A DNA stretch of 64,000 bases from Nioella aestuarii (GCF_050896395.1 NZ_JBPBBA010000006.1:1-64000), one strand, 5' to 3'; shown: positions 15,991 through 25,685, numbered from the stretch's first letter. The notes: generated by a model not told the origin, from the sequence alone. A program made the numbers and translations.

Positions 15991-17916
15991 ATGCCGCCCA
16001 CCACAATGACCGATCAGCCAACCGGCGCAGAGGCTCGCCGCAGTGGCTGGCGCACCATTCGCAAAGTGTCGCCTTACCTGTGGCCGGAAGCGCACCCGTG
16101 GGTGAAGCACCGCGTTCTGATCGCTTTAGCGATGTTGCTTTTGGGGCGTCTGATCGCCGTCTACACACCGTTTTTCTATGCAGAGGCGGTCGATGTGCTA
16201 TCGGGGGATGCGACTCCTGCGGGTATGTTGATGCTGGGGGCGGTCGGTTTGACCGTTGCTTATGGCGTTGCGCGGGCCATGTCCGTGGGGTTCCAACAAT
16301 TGCGCGACGTCGTTTTTGCCAAGGTCGCACAGCGGGCGTTGCGGCAACTGGCGCTGGAGACGTTCCAGCATATCCACGCGCTCAGCTTGCGCTATCATAT
16401 CACCCGCAAGACCGGAGGCCTGTCTCGCATTATCGAGCGGGGGGTGAAAGGCGTCGAGTTCCTGCTGCGCTTCCTTCTGTTTTCGATCGGGCCGTTGGTG
16501 ATCGAACTGCTGCTGATCGGCATCGTGTTGGCTGTGCTGTTCGACATCTGGTATTTCGTCGTCGTTCTGGTGACGCTGGCCATTTACATCTGGTTCACCT
16601 TCGCGGTCACCGAATGGCGGGTGAAGATCCGCAAGGAGATGAACGATCAGGATACCGACGCGAACCAGAAGGCGATCGACAGCCTGCTGAATTTCGAAAC
16701 GGTCAAGTATTTCGGTGCCGAGCAGCGAGAGGCCGAGCGCTATGACAGCGCCATGGCCGGCTATCAGCGCGCAGCTTTGAAGACCGCCTATTCGCTTGGC
16801 GCCCTGAATTTCGGGCAATCTGTGATCATTACCATCGGGCTGGTGATTGTCATGGTCATGGCTGCCATCGGCGTGAACGACGGCACCCTGACCGTGGGCG
16901 ATTTCGTGATGGTGAACGCCTATATGATCCAGATCACCATGCCGCTCAATTTCCTTGGCACCGTCTACCGCGAGATCCGCCAGGCGCTTGTGGACATGGG
17001 GGAGATGTTCGACCTGCTGGAACAGCCAGCAGACGTGGTGGATGCCCCCGATGCGGGCGAGCTGACATGCGAGCGGGGAGATCTGGTGTTCGAGGATGTG
17101 CAATTTGGCTATGAGGCCGCGCGGCCGATCCTCAAGGGGCTGTCCTTTGCCGTGCCGCCGGGGCACACGGTGGCCCTGGTTGGGCCGTCGGGGTCCGGGA
17201 AGTCAACCATCGGGCGGCTTCTGTTCCGTTTCTATGACGTGGGCAGTGGTGCGATCCGGATCGACGGGCAGGATCTGCGATCAGTGACCCAGCACAGCCT
17301 GCATGAGCACATTGGCGTGGTGCCGCAGGACACGGTGCTTTTCAACGACACGATCCGCTACAATATCGCTTATGGTCGGCCCGAGGCGAGCTTTGCCGAG
17401 ATCGAGGCTGCGGCACGGGCCGCGAAGATCCATGATTTCATCCAGAGCCTGCCGGAGGGCTATGAAACCGCTGTTGGCGAGCGCGGCCTGAAGCTGTCTG
17501 GTGGCGAGAAGCAGCGGGTCGGGATCGCCCGGACGCTGCTGAAAGACCCGCCCATCCTGCTGCTCGATGAGGCGACATCAGCGCTTGATACGGAAACCGA
17601 GCGCGAGATCCAGGAAGAGCTTAAGATGATGGGGCAGGGGCGGACCGTGATCACCATCGCGCACCGCCTGTCCACGGTGGTGGATAGCGACCAGATCATC
17701 GTGCTGGAGAAGGGTGAGATTGCCGAGCGCGGGACGCATGACGAATTGCTGGCGATGAACGGGCGCTATGCGTCGATGTGGGCCAGGCAGGCGGCAGAGG
17801 GTGACGAGGATCGGGGCCCAAGCCTGCGGGTCGTTGGCGAGAGTGGCGCTGAGTCGACCTCCACAACAGGCGATACACCTGTCGATGGGAAGTGGCGCTG
17901 GACGCCTGAAAACTGA
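15991..17916 (+). CDS. atm1: Atm1-type ABC exporter, fused membrane and ATPase domains
   Basis: A 641-residue half-transporter. The first 330 residues form a six-helix ABC exporter domain. The ATPase domain has Walker A VGPSGSGKST near residue 400, the signature LSGGEKQR near residue 505 and Walker B ILLLDEATSALD near residue 525. The membrane domain motifs (HALSLRYHITRKTGGL, DSLLNFETVKYFGAE) are those of the Atm1/HMT1 group, which exports glutathione-linked sulfur or metal conjugates tied to Fe-S metabolism. The true start may be the ATG at 16006. A bidirectional terminator follows at 18104. Confidence 0.9.
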   Translation: MPPTTMTDQPTGAEARRSGWRTIRKVSPYLWPEAHPWVKHRVLIALAMLLLGRLIAVYTPFFYAEAVDVLSGDATPAGMLMLGAVGLTVAYGVARAMSVGFQQLRDVVFAKVAQRALRQLALETFQHIHALSLRYHITRKTGGLSRIIERGVKGVEFLLRFLLFSIGPLVIELLLIGIVLAVLFDIWYFVVVLVTLAIYIWFTFAVTEWRVKIRKEMNDQDTDANQKAIDSLLNFETVKYFGAEQREAERYDSAMAGYQRAALKTAYSLGALNFGQSVIITIGLVIVMVMAAIGVNDGTLTVGDFVMVNAYMIQITMPLNFLGTVYREIRQALVDMGEMFDLLEQPADVVDAPDAGELTCERGDLVFEDVQFGYEAARPILKGLSFAVPPGHTVALVGPSGSGKSTIGRLLFRFYDVGSGAIRIDGQDLRSVTQHSLHEHIGVVPQDTVLFNDTIRYNIAYGRPEASFAEIEAAARAAKIHDFIQSLPEGYETAVGERGLKLSGGEKQRVGIARTLLKDPPILLLDEATSALDTETEREIQEELKMMGQGRTVITIAHRLSTVVDSDQIIVLEKGEIAERGTHDELLAMNGRYASMWARQAAEGDEDRGPSLRVVGESGAESTSTTGDTPVDGKWRWTPEN

Positions 17917-17937
17917 GGCTGCGGACCGAGGAGCGTT

Positions 17938-18010
17938 TCGCCGCGCAGCGCGCGGCGACCGGGGGGCGCTGCGCCTCAGGCCCCTGCGGGGCCCTCGTTG
18001 CAGCGCGTTG
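17938..18010. repeat. GC-rich dispersed intergenic repeat, copy 1
   Basis: This stretch shares a core with the region after ccmE (near 49990 to 50045): a CTCA(A/G)GCCCC block, TGCGGG, a C-T-C-G-T motif, then GCGCGTTGCC-type sequence. Within it GGCCCC and GGGGCC arms can fold. It lies between convergent genes and probably affects only transcript ends. Confidence 0.45.
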
Positions 18011-18082
18011 CCACGGATAATTGGTACGGGCGGGGTGACTCATTTTCTGGCTCACGGCTGGCAGGCGAAAGACGCCTCCGGC

Positions 18083-18106
18083 GGGAGTATTTGAGCAAAG
18101 AAGAAG
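18083..18106. repeat. GAGTATTTG-type intergenic repeat, copy 1
   Basis: GGGAGTATTTGAGCAAAGAA is preceded by CGCCTCCGGCG. A close copy (GAGTATTTGGACCAAGATG) lies at 36646 and a degenerate one at 93. All three are intergenic. Repeats of this form are common in Rhodobacterales genomes. Confidence 0.5.
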
Positions 18107-18137
18107 GGGCAGGTGGAGTGATCCATCTGCCCCTTTT
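18104..18137. terminator. Bidirectional terminator between the Atm1 and RND genes
   Basis: AAGGGGCAG pairs with CTGCCCCTT, and the stem continues through G-T and TGGA/TCCA to a GTGA loop, about 14 pairs in all. TTTT follows on the plus strand and a T-rich stretch on the minus strand. It serves both convergent genes. Confidence 0.85.
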
Positions 18138-18160
18138 CCTGGTGTTTCCGTGAGTGGAAA

Positions 18161-21100
18161 TCATTCGGCCGCGCGCAGGGGTGCGTCGGGGGGGGCGGCG
18201 TCTTGTTCTTGCGGTGCATCATCGGGCGTCGGCGTGTCTTCTGGGGCTTCGATGATGAAGACCGGCTGCGGCGGCTCCTCCCAGAGGATCTCGGGGTGGC
18301 GGGTGCGGCGGGCGGAGCGGGCCAGCGCCCAGTCTTTCGCCCGCTGGCTGACACCGCGTGCGCCAAGCCGACCGATGGCGCGGGCAATCCAGCTGAGGAT
18401 CGTCCAGAACCAGACCCGCAGCGCCAGGAGAGACGGGGTCAACACAAGTGTCAGCACCGTTGCCACGCCGAGGCCGAAGACAACAGCCGTTGCCAGCTGT
18501 TTCCACCAGAGCGCCGTGGGGCTGTCGACGGAATAGCCCCCGGCCGCGAAGTCGAGGCTGATGCCGTACATCATCGGCATAAGGCCCGCCATCGTGGTGA
18601 TGGTGGTCAGCAGCACGGGACGGATACGCGCCTCTGCCGTCCGCGTGATCGCCTCCAGCTGTGGCATGTAGCGGCTGTATTCCTGGTAGGTATCAATGAG
18701 AACAATGTTGTTGTTCACCACGATCCCCGCCAGGGCCACGATGCCCGTGCCGGTCATGATAATCGAGAAGGTCTGATCCATCACCAGCATCCCGATCAGC
18801 ACGCCAACTGTGGACAGAACCACGGCCAAGAGCACCAGGACCGAGTTATAAACCGAGTTGAACTGCGCCAGCAGGATGATGAACATGAGGCCGAGCGCGC
18901 CCAGGAACGCCTGTCCTAGGAAGGCCTGGCTTTCCTGTTCCTCTTCCTGGTCACCGCCCCATTCCCAGCTGACCGAGGCGGGCAGCGGGTTTTCGGTTTC
19001 CAGCCATTCGGTGATTGCAGCGATGCGCTCATTGGCGTTGATCGGGGTCAGTGTCAGATCGCCCGCAGCGATAGCCTGCTGAAGATCTTCATCTGCCTCG
19101 ACCGTTGCGGCGTCTTCAAACCGGGTGTCACCGGTTTCAGCATCGGTCAGCATCACCATTCCATCCAGCACATCGGCGCGGACGTTGAAGATGCGGCTCT
19201 GGTCGCGGCGGTCGATCTCGGCCAGTTGCGGGGCCGGCGTCCGGGTGACGAAATTGGCGAGCGGCACAAGCCCGTCGGCGGTGCGTACGCGCAGCGTATC
19301 GAGCGTTGAGAGAACGCGCGCCTCCTCGGGGAAGCGGACGCGGATCTCGATCTCTTCATCCGAGCTTGGCACCCGCATCGTGTCGAGCAGGATGCCACGC
19401 GTCACCAATTGCACCATGGCACCCACGGCGGCCACATTGGCGCCATAGCGGCCAGCGGCCTCAACATCCACCGTCAGTTCCCAATCGACACCGGGCAGGG
19501 GCAGGGTGTTTTCCACCAATGTCAGGGCTGGCGTCGCCTCGAACCGTTCATGGACGATGCGGGTGGCTTCCTGTAATTCTTCCCAGTTGTCACCGGCCAG
19601 GCGCAGGTTCAGCGGCTTGCCCGAGGCGGGGCCACGGGACTGGCTGAAGATCTCAGTTCGGATGCCGGGGATCTGGTCCAGGTCCTCCTGCATTCCCGCA
19701 AGGATCATGTCGCCATCATAGGCCGGGTCGATCACGGTTCGGGGCAGTTGGATAAGCCCGCCAAGCAGGGGCACTGGCGCATCCAGAACCGGGCGTTCAT
19801 CCCAGGGCAGCAGGTCGAACTGAACCTGTCCGATGGTGTCGCGCGGCTGCTCGGCTCCGCCGGTATTATTGTTCAGACCGCCCTGACCGGAAAAAGCAAA
19901 CACGTCGCGGACACCTTCGGTGGCCAGCACCCGCGCCTCGACCTGACGCACCAGCAGGTCCATCTCATCGACGGACAGGTTGCCGCGTGCGCGAACATAG
20001 ACGATGCCGTTCTCAGGCTCGGATTCCACGAAGAATTCAACGCCATTATTATTGGCCTGGAAATAGATGAAAACGCTGACAACGAAGGCGATGACACCTG
20101 CGATTGTTACCAGCGGCATGATCGGGTTGCCAACGATGGCGTGGATGATCCAGCCGAACCAGCTGCGGCGATAGCCGGCGCGGATGCGCTTGGCCTTGCG
20201 AGGAATGGCGATCGAGCCGATCATAACCGACATCAGCGAGGCGGCTGCAATGAACATCGCCATGCCGGGCAGCATTTGGCGGAAGGCACTGGCCGTGGGA
20301 TCGGCCGGGAACAGGCCATCGGGGCTGATGGTTTCCAGCGCGGCCAGGAACATCAGGTAGCCGGCACCGGCGGTCAGGACCAAGCGAACGGGCCACCACG
20401 GGATCAGCGCTTTGACGACGGCGGTGCCATTGTCGATCAGCCGCGAATAACGTGCCGCGACACCGCCCAGAACCGGCAGGTAAATCAGCGCAACAATCAG
20501 CGAGGCGGATAGAACGAAGATCAGCGTTACGGGCAGCATCCCCATGAACTCGCCCGGAACACCTGGCCAGAACAGCATTGGCAGGAAGGCACAAAGCGTC
20601 GTGGCGGTTGAGCTGACAATGGGCCAGAACATCCGCTTGGCGGCGTCCGTGTAGGCCTGCATGGGGCGTGCGCCCTCTGCCAGTCGCTTGTCAGCGTATT
20701 CGACGACCACAATGGCCCCGTCCACCAGCATCCCCACGGCAAGGATCAGACCGAACATGACGATGTTGGAGATTGTCACGCCCATGATGCCAAGGAAGAT
20801 GAAGCACAGAAGGAACGATGTAGGGATCGCGAAACCGACCAGAAGGGCCGATCGCGTGCCAAGGGCAGCAAGCACCACGATCATCACCAGCGCGATGGCG
20901 GTCAGGACCGAGCCTTCCAGCTGGCTAACCATACCTTGAACCGTCACGGATTGGTCAAGCGTCGCGGTCACCGTCACCGATTGGCGCAACTCTTCAGGCC
21001 ACTCGGCTTGCGCGGCGGCGATTTCGGAGCGGACCAACGCCGCGGTATCCATGATGTTGAAGCCAAGCCGCTTCACGACCTGCAAAGCAATGGCGTTTTC

Positions 21101-21925
21101 GCCGTTGAAACGGGCGGTGCCTTCACGGTCTTCATATGTCAGGCGGATCTCGGCCAGGTCGCCTAGCGTCACGACCCGGTCACCGTTCACCTTGATGGGC
21201 AGGTTGTAGATATCCTCGGTCGTGTCAAAGCTGGAGGGGATCGAGACCGAGATTGCGCCGCTTGCAGTGCTGACCTCACCCGCTGCAATCAGCTGGTTGT
21301 TGTTAACGACCGCGTCGATCAGTTCGCGCGCGGTGACGTTGTAAGCCTCCAGCGCCAGCGGATCGATGACGACCTCGACCATTTCATCGCGGCCACCGGC
21401 AAGACCCGCTTCAAGAACCGGCGGCAGGGCTTCCAGCCGATCCTGAAGCTCCTGCGCCAGTCGCAAAAGCGTGCGTTCAGGGGCTTCGCCGGACAGGGCG
21501 ACGATGATGATCGGGAATTCCGAGAAGTTGATTTCGTTTAACGAATAGCTTTCCGCGCCTTCGGGAAATTGCGCCGCGGCGGAATCCATGGCTTCGCGCA
21601 CTTCGGCGATGGTGGCGTCCTTGTCCCAGCCGAACTCGAACTCCAGGAAGATGCCAGCATAGCCTTCGGCAGCGGTGGCCGAAATCGTTTGCAGCCCGTC
21701 CAGATCCTGGAATTCCGCCTCCATCGGGCGGACCAAGAGGCGTTCACTGTCCTCGGCCGAGATGCCGGGGAAGGGGACGGAGACGAAAAGACCGGGGATA
21801 TCGATATCGGGTTCGCCCTCTTTCGGCAGGCCGATATAGGCGGCGGTTCCGACGACAACGGACAAAACCACAAAAGCAACGACCATCCGCGCACGAGAGG
21901 CGGCCCAATCAACCATTCCGATCAT
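18161..21925 (-). CDS. RND-family efflux transporter, inner-membrane subunit
   Basis: A 1254-residue RND permease. The first membrane helix (MVVAFVVLSVVVGTAAY) is followed by the RND start pattern LPKEGEPDIDIPGLFVSVPFPG, two large periplasmic porter regions and the expected groups of membrane helices. The TM4 region reads GMLVDGAIVVVEYADKR, with one Asp rather than the DD pair of many HAE pumps. The C-terminal 100 residues form an extra tail rich in Arg, Pro and acidic residues. Its start overlaps the membrane-fusion gene by four bases. The substrate is unknown. No outer-membrane partner is nearby. Confidence 0.92.
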   Translation of the reverse strand: MIGMVDWAASRARMVVAFVVLSVVVGTAAYIGLPKEGEPDIDIPGLFVSVPFPGISAEDSERLLVRPMEAEFQDLDGLQTISATAAEGYAGIFLEFEFGWDKDATIAEVREAMDSAAAQFPEGAESYSLNEINFSEFPIIIVALSGEAPERTLLRLAQELQDRLEALPPVLEAGLAGGRDEMVEVVIDPLALEAYNVTARELIDAVVNNNQLIAAGEVSTASGAISVSIPSSFDTTEDIYNLPIKVNGDRVVTLGDLAEIRLTYEDREGTARFNGENAIALQVVKRLGFNIMDTAALVRSEIAAAQAEWPEELRQSVTVTATLDQSVTVQGMVSQLEGSVLTAIALVMIVVLAALGTRSALLVGFAIPTSFLLCFIFLGIMGVTISNIVMFGLILAVGMLVDGAIVVVEYADKRLAEGARPMQAYTDAAKRMFWPIVSSTATTLCAFLPMLFWPGVPGEFMGMLPVTLIFVLSASLIVALIYLPVLGGVAARYSRLIDNGTAVVKALIPWWPVRLVLTAGAGYLMFLAALETISPDGLFPADPTASAFRQMLPGMAMFIAAASLMSVMIGSIAIPRKAKRIRAGYRRSWFGWIIHAIVGNPIMPLVTIAGVIAFVVSVFIYFQANNNGVEFFVESEPENGIVYVRARGNLSVDEMDLLVRQVEARVLATEGVRDVFAFSGQGGLNNNTGGAEQPRDTIGQVQFDLLPWDERPVLDAPVPLLGGLIQLPRTVIDPAYDGDMILAGMQEDLDQIPGIRTEIFSQSRGPASGKPLNLRLAGDNWEELQEATRIVHERFEATPALTLVENTLPLPGVDWELTVDVEAAGRYGANVAAVGAMVQLVTRGILLDTMRVPSSDEEIEIRVRFPEEARVLSTLDTLRVRTADGLVPLANFVTRTPAPQLAEIDRRDQSRIFNVRADVLDGMVMLTDAETGDTRFEDAATVEADEDLQQAIAAGDLTLTPINANERIAAITEWLETENPLPASVSWEWGGDQEEEQESQAFLGQAFLGALGLMFIILLAQFNSVYNSVLVLLAVVLSTVGVLIGMLVMDQTFSIIMTGTGIVALAGIVVNNNIVLIDTYQEYSRYMPQLEAITRTAEARIRPVLLTTITTMAGLMPMMYGISLDFAAGGYSVDSPTALWWKQLATAVVFGLGVATVLTLVLTPSLLALRVWFWTILSWIARAIGRLGARGVSQRAKDWALARSARRTRHPEILWEEPPQPVFIIEAPEDTPTPDDAPQEQDAAPPDAPLRAAE

Positions 21926-23226
21926 TGCGACAGCTCCTGGTAATGGGGCTGAACCGGAACGCCATCGGTTACGAATTCCTGCCCGACAACGATCACGTCA
22001 GCGATATCGGGCAAGCCAGCGAGCACAACGCCATTCACTGTATCGCGCAGGAAGGTGACGGGGGCGAAGCGGGCGGTATTGGTCTCATCCACGATGCGCA
22101 GGCCAAGCAGGCCCTCGTCATTCAAGGTCAGGGCAGAGGACGGCAGCAGATGCGCCATCTGACCGGGTGAGGCAATCAGAATATCGGCGGTCTGGCCATC
22201 CCGAATGGACAGATCCGTATTATCGACGGCAATCTCTACCCGAAACGTCCGTGTCTGAGGATCGGCAGAGCGGCTGAGGAACGTGACCGTTCCCGCGACC
22301 TGCTGACCGGTGGCCAGTCGCGCGCTTGCGGTGGCGCCAACCTCGATCCGGTCAACTTCGGCTTCCGGCACGAAGCCAACCAGTTTGATCGGATCAAGCT
22401 GGATGACCGTCGCGCATAGTGATCCGGGCTGCATAAGCGACCCAAGCTCGGCCGTGTCGCTTTCCAAAAGCCCTTCGAACGGGGCAAAGATCTGAAGGTT
22501 CTCGATTTCCTGCTCGGCACGCAGAACGGCGGCTTCGGCAGCGCTGATACCGCTTTGCGCAGCCTGAATTGCGGCCTGTGCGGCCTGAATTCCCGCGGTT
22601 GCCGATTCAATCCCGGCCTCAGCCGCGCTGACCGTGGCGCTTGCAGATGCCGCGCGGGTTTCAGATGCGAACCCACTTTCGCTGAGCCGCGTTGCGGCGT
22701 TCGAGTCAATCTCGGCTGCGGTTAAGCTGGCCTGCGCTTCGGCCAGACGGGCGCGGGCGGCGGGCAATTGCGCCTGAGCTTCCGGCAGACGCGCCTGCGC
22801 CTCCAGGAGCCGTGCCTGGCTTTCGGCCAAGGCGGCGGCGCGGGTGCCGGGCTCGATCTCGCACAGCAGTTGACCCTCTTCTACGAAAGCCCCGGCGCGG
22901 ATCGGCTCGGAAATGATGCGTCCAGAGGTTTCCGAGCGCACTTCGACCTGACGGGCCGCTTCGGTGCGACCGCGCAACAGAACCGCTGAATCAACCTCTT
23001 CCGCGACGGACCGGCGCACAACAACAGACACGGTGCCTTCTGGCAGGTCGGGCTCGGGCTCTTCCAGCGTGATCTCGACATCGTTTTCGGCGCTGTCCGC
23101 GTCCATCGTGTCCTCAGGCGCCGCGCGGAAACCGTTGGCAAATTCAACCAACCGCTCGCGTTCCATCACAACGGCGTAAATTACCGCGCAAACCAGGAGT
23201 GCTGTAATAATCGAAAAAATGCGCAT
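21922..23226 (-). CDS. RND efflux periplasmic adaptor (membrane fusion protein)
   Basis: A 434-residue HlyD/AcrA-like adaptor. An N-terminal membrane anchor (MRIFSIITALLVCAVIYAVV) is followed by a lipoyl/barrel-sandwich half (VEVRSETSGRIISEPIRAG). A long Ala/Glu/Gln-rich coiled-coil hairpin spans about residues 130 to 240, and the beta-barrel returns at IFAPFEGLLESDTAELGS. It links the RND pump at 18161 to an outer-membrane channel encoded elsewhere. An AGAGGCAG ribosome-binding site precedes the ATG. Two matching dyads at 23305 and 23352 lie upstream and probably bind a repressor. Confidence 0.92.
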   Translation of the reverse strand: MRIFSIITALLVCAVIYAVVMERERLVEFANGFRAAPEDTMDADSAENDVEITLEEPEPDLPEGTVSVVVRRSVAEEVDSAVLLRGRTEAARQVEVRSETSGRIISEPIRAGAFVEEGQLLCEIEPGTRAAALAESQARLLEAQARLPEAQAQLPAARARLAEAQASLTAAEIDSNAATRLSESGFASETRAASASATVSAAEAGIESATAGIQAAQAAIQAAQSGISAAEAAVLRAEQEIENLQIFAPFEGLLESDTAELGSLMQPGSLCATVIQLDPIKLVGFVPEAEVDRIEVGATASARLATGQQVAGTVTFLSRSADPQTRTFRVEIAVDNTDLSIRDGQTADILIASPGQMAHLLPSSALTLNDEGLLGLRIVDETNTARFAPVTFLRDTVNGVVLAGLPDIADVIVVGQEFVTDGVPVQPHYQELSQ

Positions 23227-23304
23227 TTGCTGCCTCTTACCACGGGCCCGTCTTGTCCGGCCCTACATCTGGATCATCGCATCGCGATTCAACCCATAAT
23301 TACG

Positions 23305-23322
23305 CTAAACCGGTCCGTTTAG
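23305..23322. promoter_or_regulatory. Operator-like dyad 1 upstream of the RND operon
   Basis: CTAAAC, six bases, GTTTAG: perfect six-base arms, 79 bases upstream of the adaptor start. The same arrangement with arms CTGAAC and GTTCAG lies 47 bases away at 23352. The pair suggests a dimeric repressor, most likely TetR type; no tetR gene is adjacent. Confidence 0.6.
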
Positions 23323-23351
23323 TTTACTTTTTGTCTGAGCTCTCGGCAAGA

Positions 23352-23369
23352 CTGAACTAACCGGTTCAG
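23352..23369. promoter_or_regulatory. Operator-like dyad 2 upstream of the RND operon
   Basis: CTGAAC, six bases, GTTCAG, with the match extending one base on each side (ACTGAAC and GTTCAGT). It has the same arm pattern CTRAAC-N6-GTTYAG as dyad 1. A run of T follows on the plus strand, so a weak hairpin terminator is possible, but no gene ends here on that strand. Confidence 0.6.
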
Positions 23370-23508
23370 TTTTTTGTGTTCCCAAGAAGAATTCCGACAG
23401 TTGCTGCGCCCCTGAAAGAGGTGAGACTTGTTCCCGGGGGGCAACTCGCGTTAAGAGGCAATAACAAGTGACACATGTGCCGAAAACGGCTGAAAAATTG
23501 GGGCGAAA

Positions 23509-24309
23509 ATGGCCAATACCGACAGTTTTATCGAAGAGGTCAATGAAGAGCTTCGTCGCGACCGGCTGTACAAGCTGTTTCGCAAATGGGGCTGGATCCC
23601 GATCCTTCTGATCATCGCGATTGTCGCGGCGGCTGCGTGGCGGGAATATAGCCTCGCGCAGGAGCGCGCGGCGTCAGAGGCGTTTGGCGATGCCCTTATT
23701 GCGGCGCTCGACAATGATGATGCGGCAGCGCGCCAGGCGTCCCTCGCCGCGATTTCGCCCGCAAGCGAAGAAGCCAGCGTGCTGCTGGCCATGCTGTTGG
23801 CCGGTGAGCAAGCCAATGGCGAGTCCGCCTCCGAGGCCGCCGCCAGCCTGCGCGCGATTGCCGTTGATACGGCAGTGCCTGAACGCTACCGCGATCTTGC
23901 GCTTCTGAAAGCGCATATGCTGGATCCGCAAGACGCCGCCACCGCAATGGCTGAGCTTGATCAACTGGCCCGCCCTGGTCGCCCGTATCGCCCGCTGGCG
24001 ATGGAACAGCAGGCGCTTGTACATGTTTCAAATGGCGATACAGAGGCCGCGATTGCCCTTTTGCGCCTGTTGGAAGAAGACAGCGAAGCGACGCCGGGCT
24101 TGCAACAACGCGCGTCTCAGTTGATTGTGGCATTGGAATCCGGCGCTGCCTTGCAGGATCCGGCCCCGGTGGAAGACACCGCGCCCGAAGGAACAGACGC
24201 AGCGCCCGAGGACGCCGCCGACCCTGACGCCCCAACCGACGGGACCGGGGACGCGCCGGCAACTGAGGGGGAAGTGCCCCCGGCAGCAGAGAACGCCCCT
24301 GAACAATAA
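23509..24309 (+). CDS. YfgM-like tetratricopeptide membrane protein
   Basis: A 266-residue protein with a cytoplasmic N-terminus (FIEEVNEELRRDRLYKLF), one membrane helix at about residues 29 to 45 (WIPILLIIAIVAAAAWRE), a periplasmic helical TPR-like domain and an acidic Pro/Ala-rich tail from about residue 218. The layout and the position directly before bamB and der match the yfgM-bamB-der locus of other proteobacteria, where YfgM links the Sec translocon to periplasmic chaperones. The orthology call rests on synteny and domain layout. Confidence 0.82.
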   Translation: MANTDSFIEEVNEELRRDRLYKLFRKWGWIPILLIIAIVAAAAWREYSLAQERAASEAFGDALIAALDNDDAAARQASLAAISPASEEASVLLAMLLAGEQANGESASEAAASLRAIAVDTAVPERYRDLALLKAHMLDPQDAATAMAELDQLARPGRPYRPLAMEQQALVHVSNGDTEAAIALLRLLEEDSEATPGLQQRASQLIVALESGAALQDPAPVEDTAPEGTDAAPEDAADPDAPTDGTGDAPATEGEVPPAAENAPEQ

Positions 24310-24356
24310 GGGGCAATGCGGTCGGTGACGAAACGGTTTGAAGAGGCGGCAGTCAG

Positions 24357-25685
24357 ATGAACAATATCAGCATGGGGTTCCTGGGGCTCGGGTTGCTTGC
24401 CACTCTTGCAGGTTGCGCCGAGCGCGAAGTCATTCTGGAAGGTGAGCGGTTCGGAACCCGCACACCTCTGAATCTGGCTTTTCCGGGGATTGAAGCCCCC
24501 GAGGTTGCAGAAGACAGCGCGCGTCCGATCTCGCTTGCCGATCCGGTTTCCCTGGACGCCTGGCCGATGCGGTCGCTGACGACACGCAATGTCGTACCGC
24601 ATTTGGCGCTGTCCGCCGCCCCGACCGAGATTTGGGCCAGCGATATCGGACAAGGCAATTCGCGCCGGGCACGGATCACCGCCGATCCCGTTGCTGCTGA
24701 TGGACGTATCTTCACTCTTGATTCCGATGCGCTATTGACCGCGACAGGCACCGATGGAGCCGCAATCTGGACCGCAGATCTGACCGCAGGTTTTGAACGC
24801 GGCGGCGGCATTTCTGGTGGGGGCCTGGCCGTTGTCGGTGGTGTGGTCTACGCAACAACAGGCTACGGAGAGCTTATTGCCCTGCAGGCTGCGAGTGGCG
24901 AAGTTCTGTGGCGTCAACGCCTCGGGGCCGGCATCACCGCACCGACCGTCACCGACAATTCCGTTTACGTTGTCAGCCGTGACAGCCAGGCCTGGTCGCT
25001 GAACCCGGAAAACGGCCGCATTCGATGGCAGTTGCCGGCAGGCCCCGCAACATCGGTTCTGTCAGGCGGCGCATCGCCGGCGCTGACGGATCGTCTGGTG
25101 ATCTTCCCGTTCGGCTCGGGCGAACTGGTGGCAACCCTGCGCCTTTCTGGTGTGCGGGTCTGGGGCAGCACCGTTGCAGGCGCGCGCCGCGGCGTGGCCT
25201 ATAACGATCTTAACGACATTACCGGCGACCCGGTGATCGTGGGCAATACACTCTTTGCGGGCAATCAATCTGGCCGCGTCGTGGCGATGGAGGCATCATC
25301 GGGCGATCGTCTTTGGACGGCGCAGGACGGTGCCTACTCTCCGGTGCTTCCGGCGGGTGATTCCATCTTCTTCGTCTCTGACCGGAACGAGCTCATCCGG
25401 CTCGACGCCGAAACCGGTGAACGTATCTGGGGCACCGAATTGCCGCTATACGTAAACGAGAGGGAACGCCGCCGTCAGGCTGTCTTTACCCATTTCGGCC
25501 CGATCCTTGCGGGGGGGCGTCTGGTTGTGGCTTCGGGCGATGGCAATATTCGCTTCTTCGACCCTGAAAGCGGAGCAGAGCTCTCGCAGGTTGCCATTCG
25601 TGGCGGCGCGGCGGCGCACCCCATCGTTGTGGGCGGGACACTCTATGTCGTGTCCGGTGACGGGCGGCTGCACGCCTTCCGCTAA
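24357..25685 (+). CDS. bamB: Outer membrane assembly lipoprotein BamB
   Basis: A 442-residue beta-propeller protein. The signal peptide ends in a lipobox, LATLAGC, with Cys21 as the lipidated residue. PQQ-like repeat motifs follow, such as GYGELIALQAASGEVLWRQR and NENGRIRW-like turns (about every 40 to 50 residues, ending with VVSGDGRLHAFR). BamB supports insertion of beta-barrel proteins by the BAM complex. It is flanked by the yfgM-like gene and der, the usual neighbours. Confidence 0.93.
   Translation: MNNISMGFLGLGLLATLAGCAEREVILEGERFGTRTPLNLAFPGIEAPEVAEDSARPISLADPVSLDAWPMRSLTTRNVVPHLALSAAPTEIWASDIGQGNSRRARITADPVAADGRIFTLDSDALLTATGTDGAAIWTADLTAGFERGGGISGGGLAVVGGVVYATTGYGELIALQAASGEVLWRQRLGAGITAPTVTDNSVYVVSRDSQAWSLNPENGRIRWQLPAGPATSVLSGGASPALTDRLVIFPFGSGELVATLRLSGVRVWGSTVAGARRGVAYNDLNDITGDPVIVGNTLFAGNQSGRVVAMEASSGDRLWTAQDGAYSPVLPAGDSIFFVSDRNELIRLDAETGERIWGTELPLYVNERERRRQAVFTHFGPILAGGRLVVASGDGNIRFFDPESGAELSQVAIRGGAAAHPIVVGGTLYVVSGDGRLHAFR

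Noticed and set aside
23352..23375. Plus-strand terminator (GTTCAGT stem followed by T run)
   Set aside because: No gene ends upstream on that strand, the stem is short and AT-rich, and the same arm pattern at 23305 has no T run; an operator explains both better.
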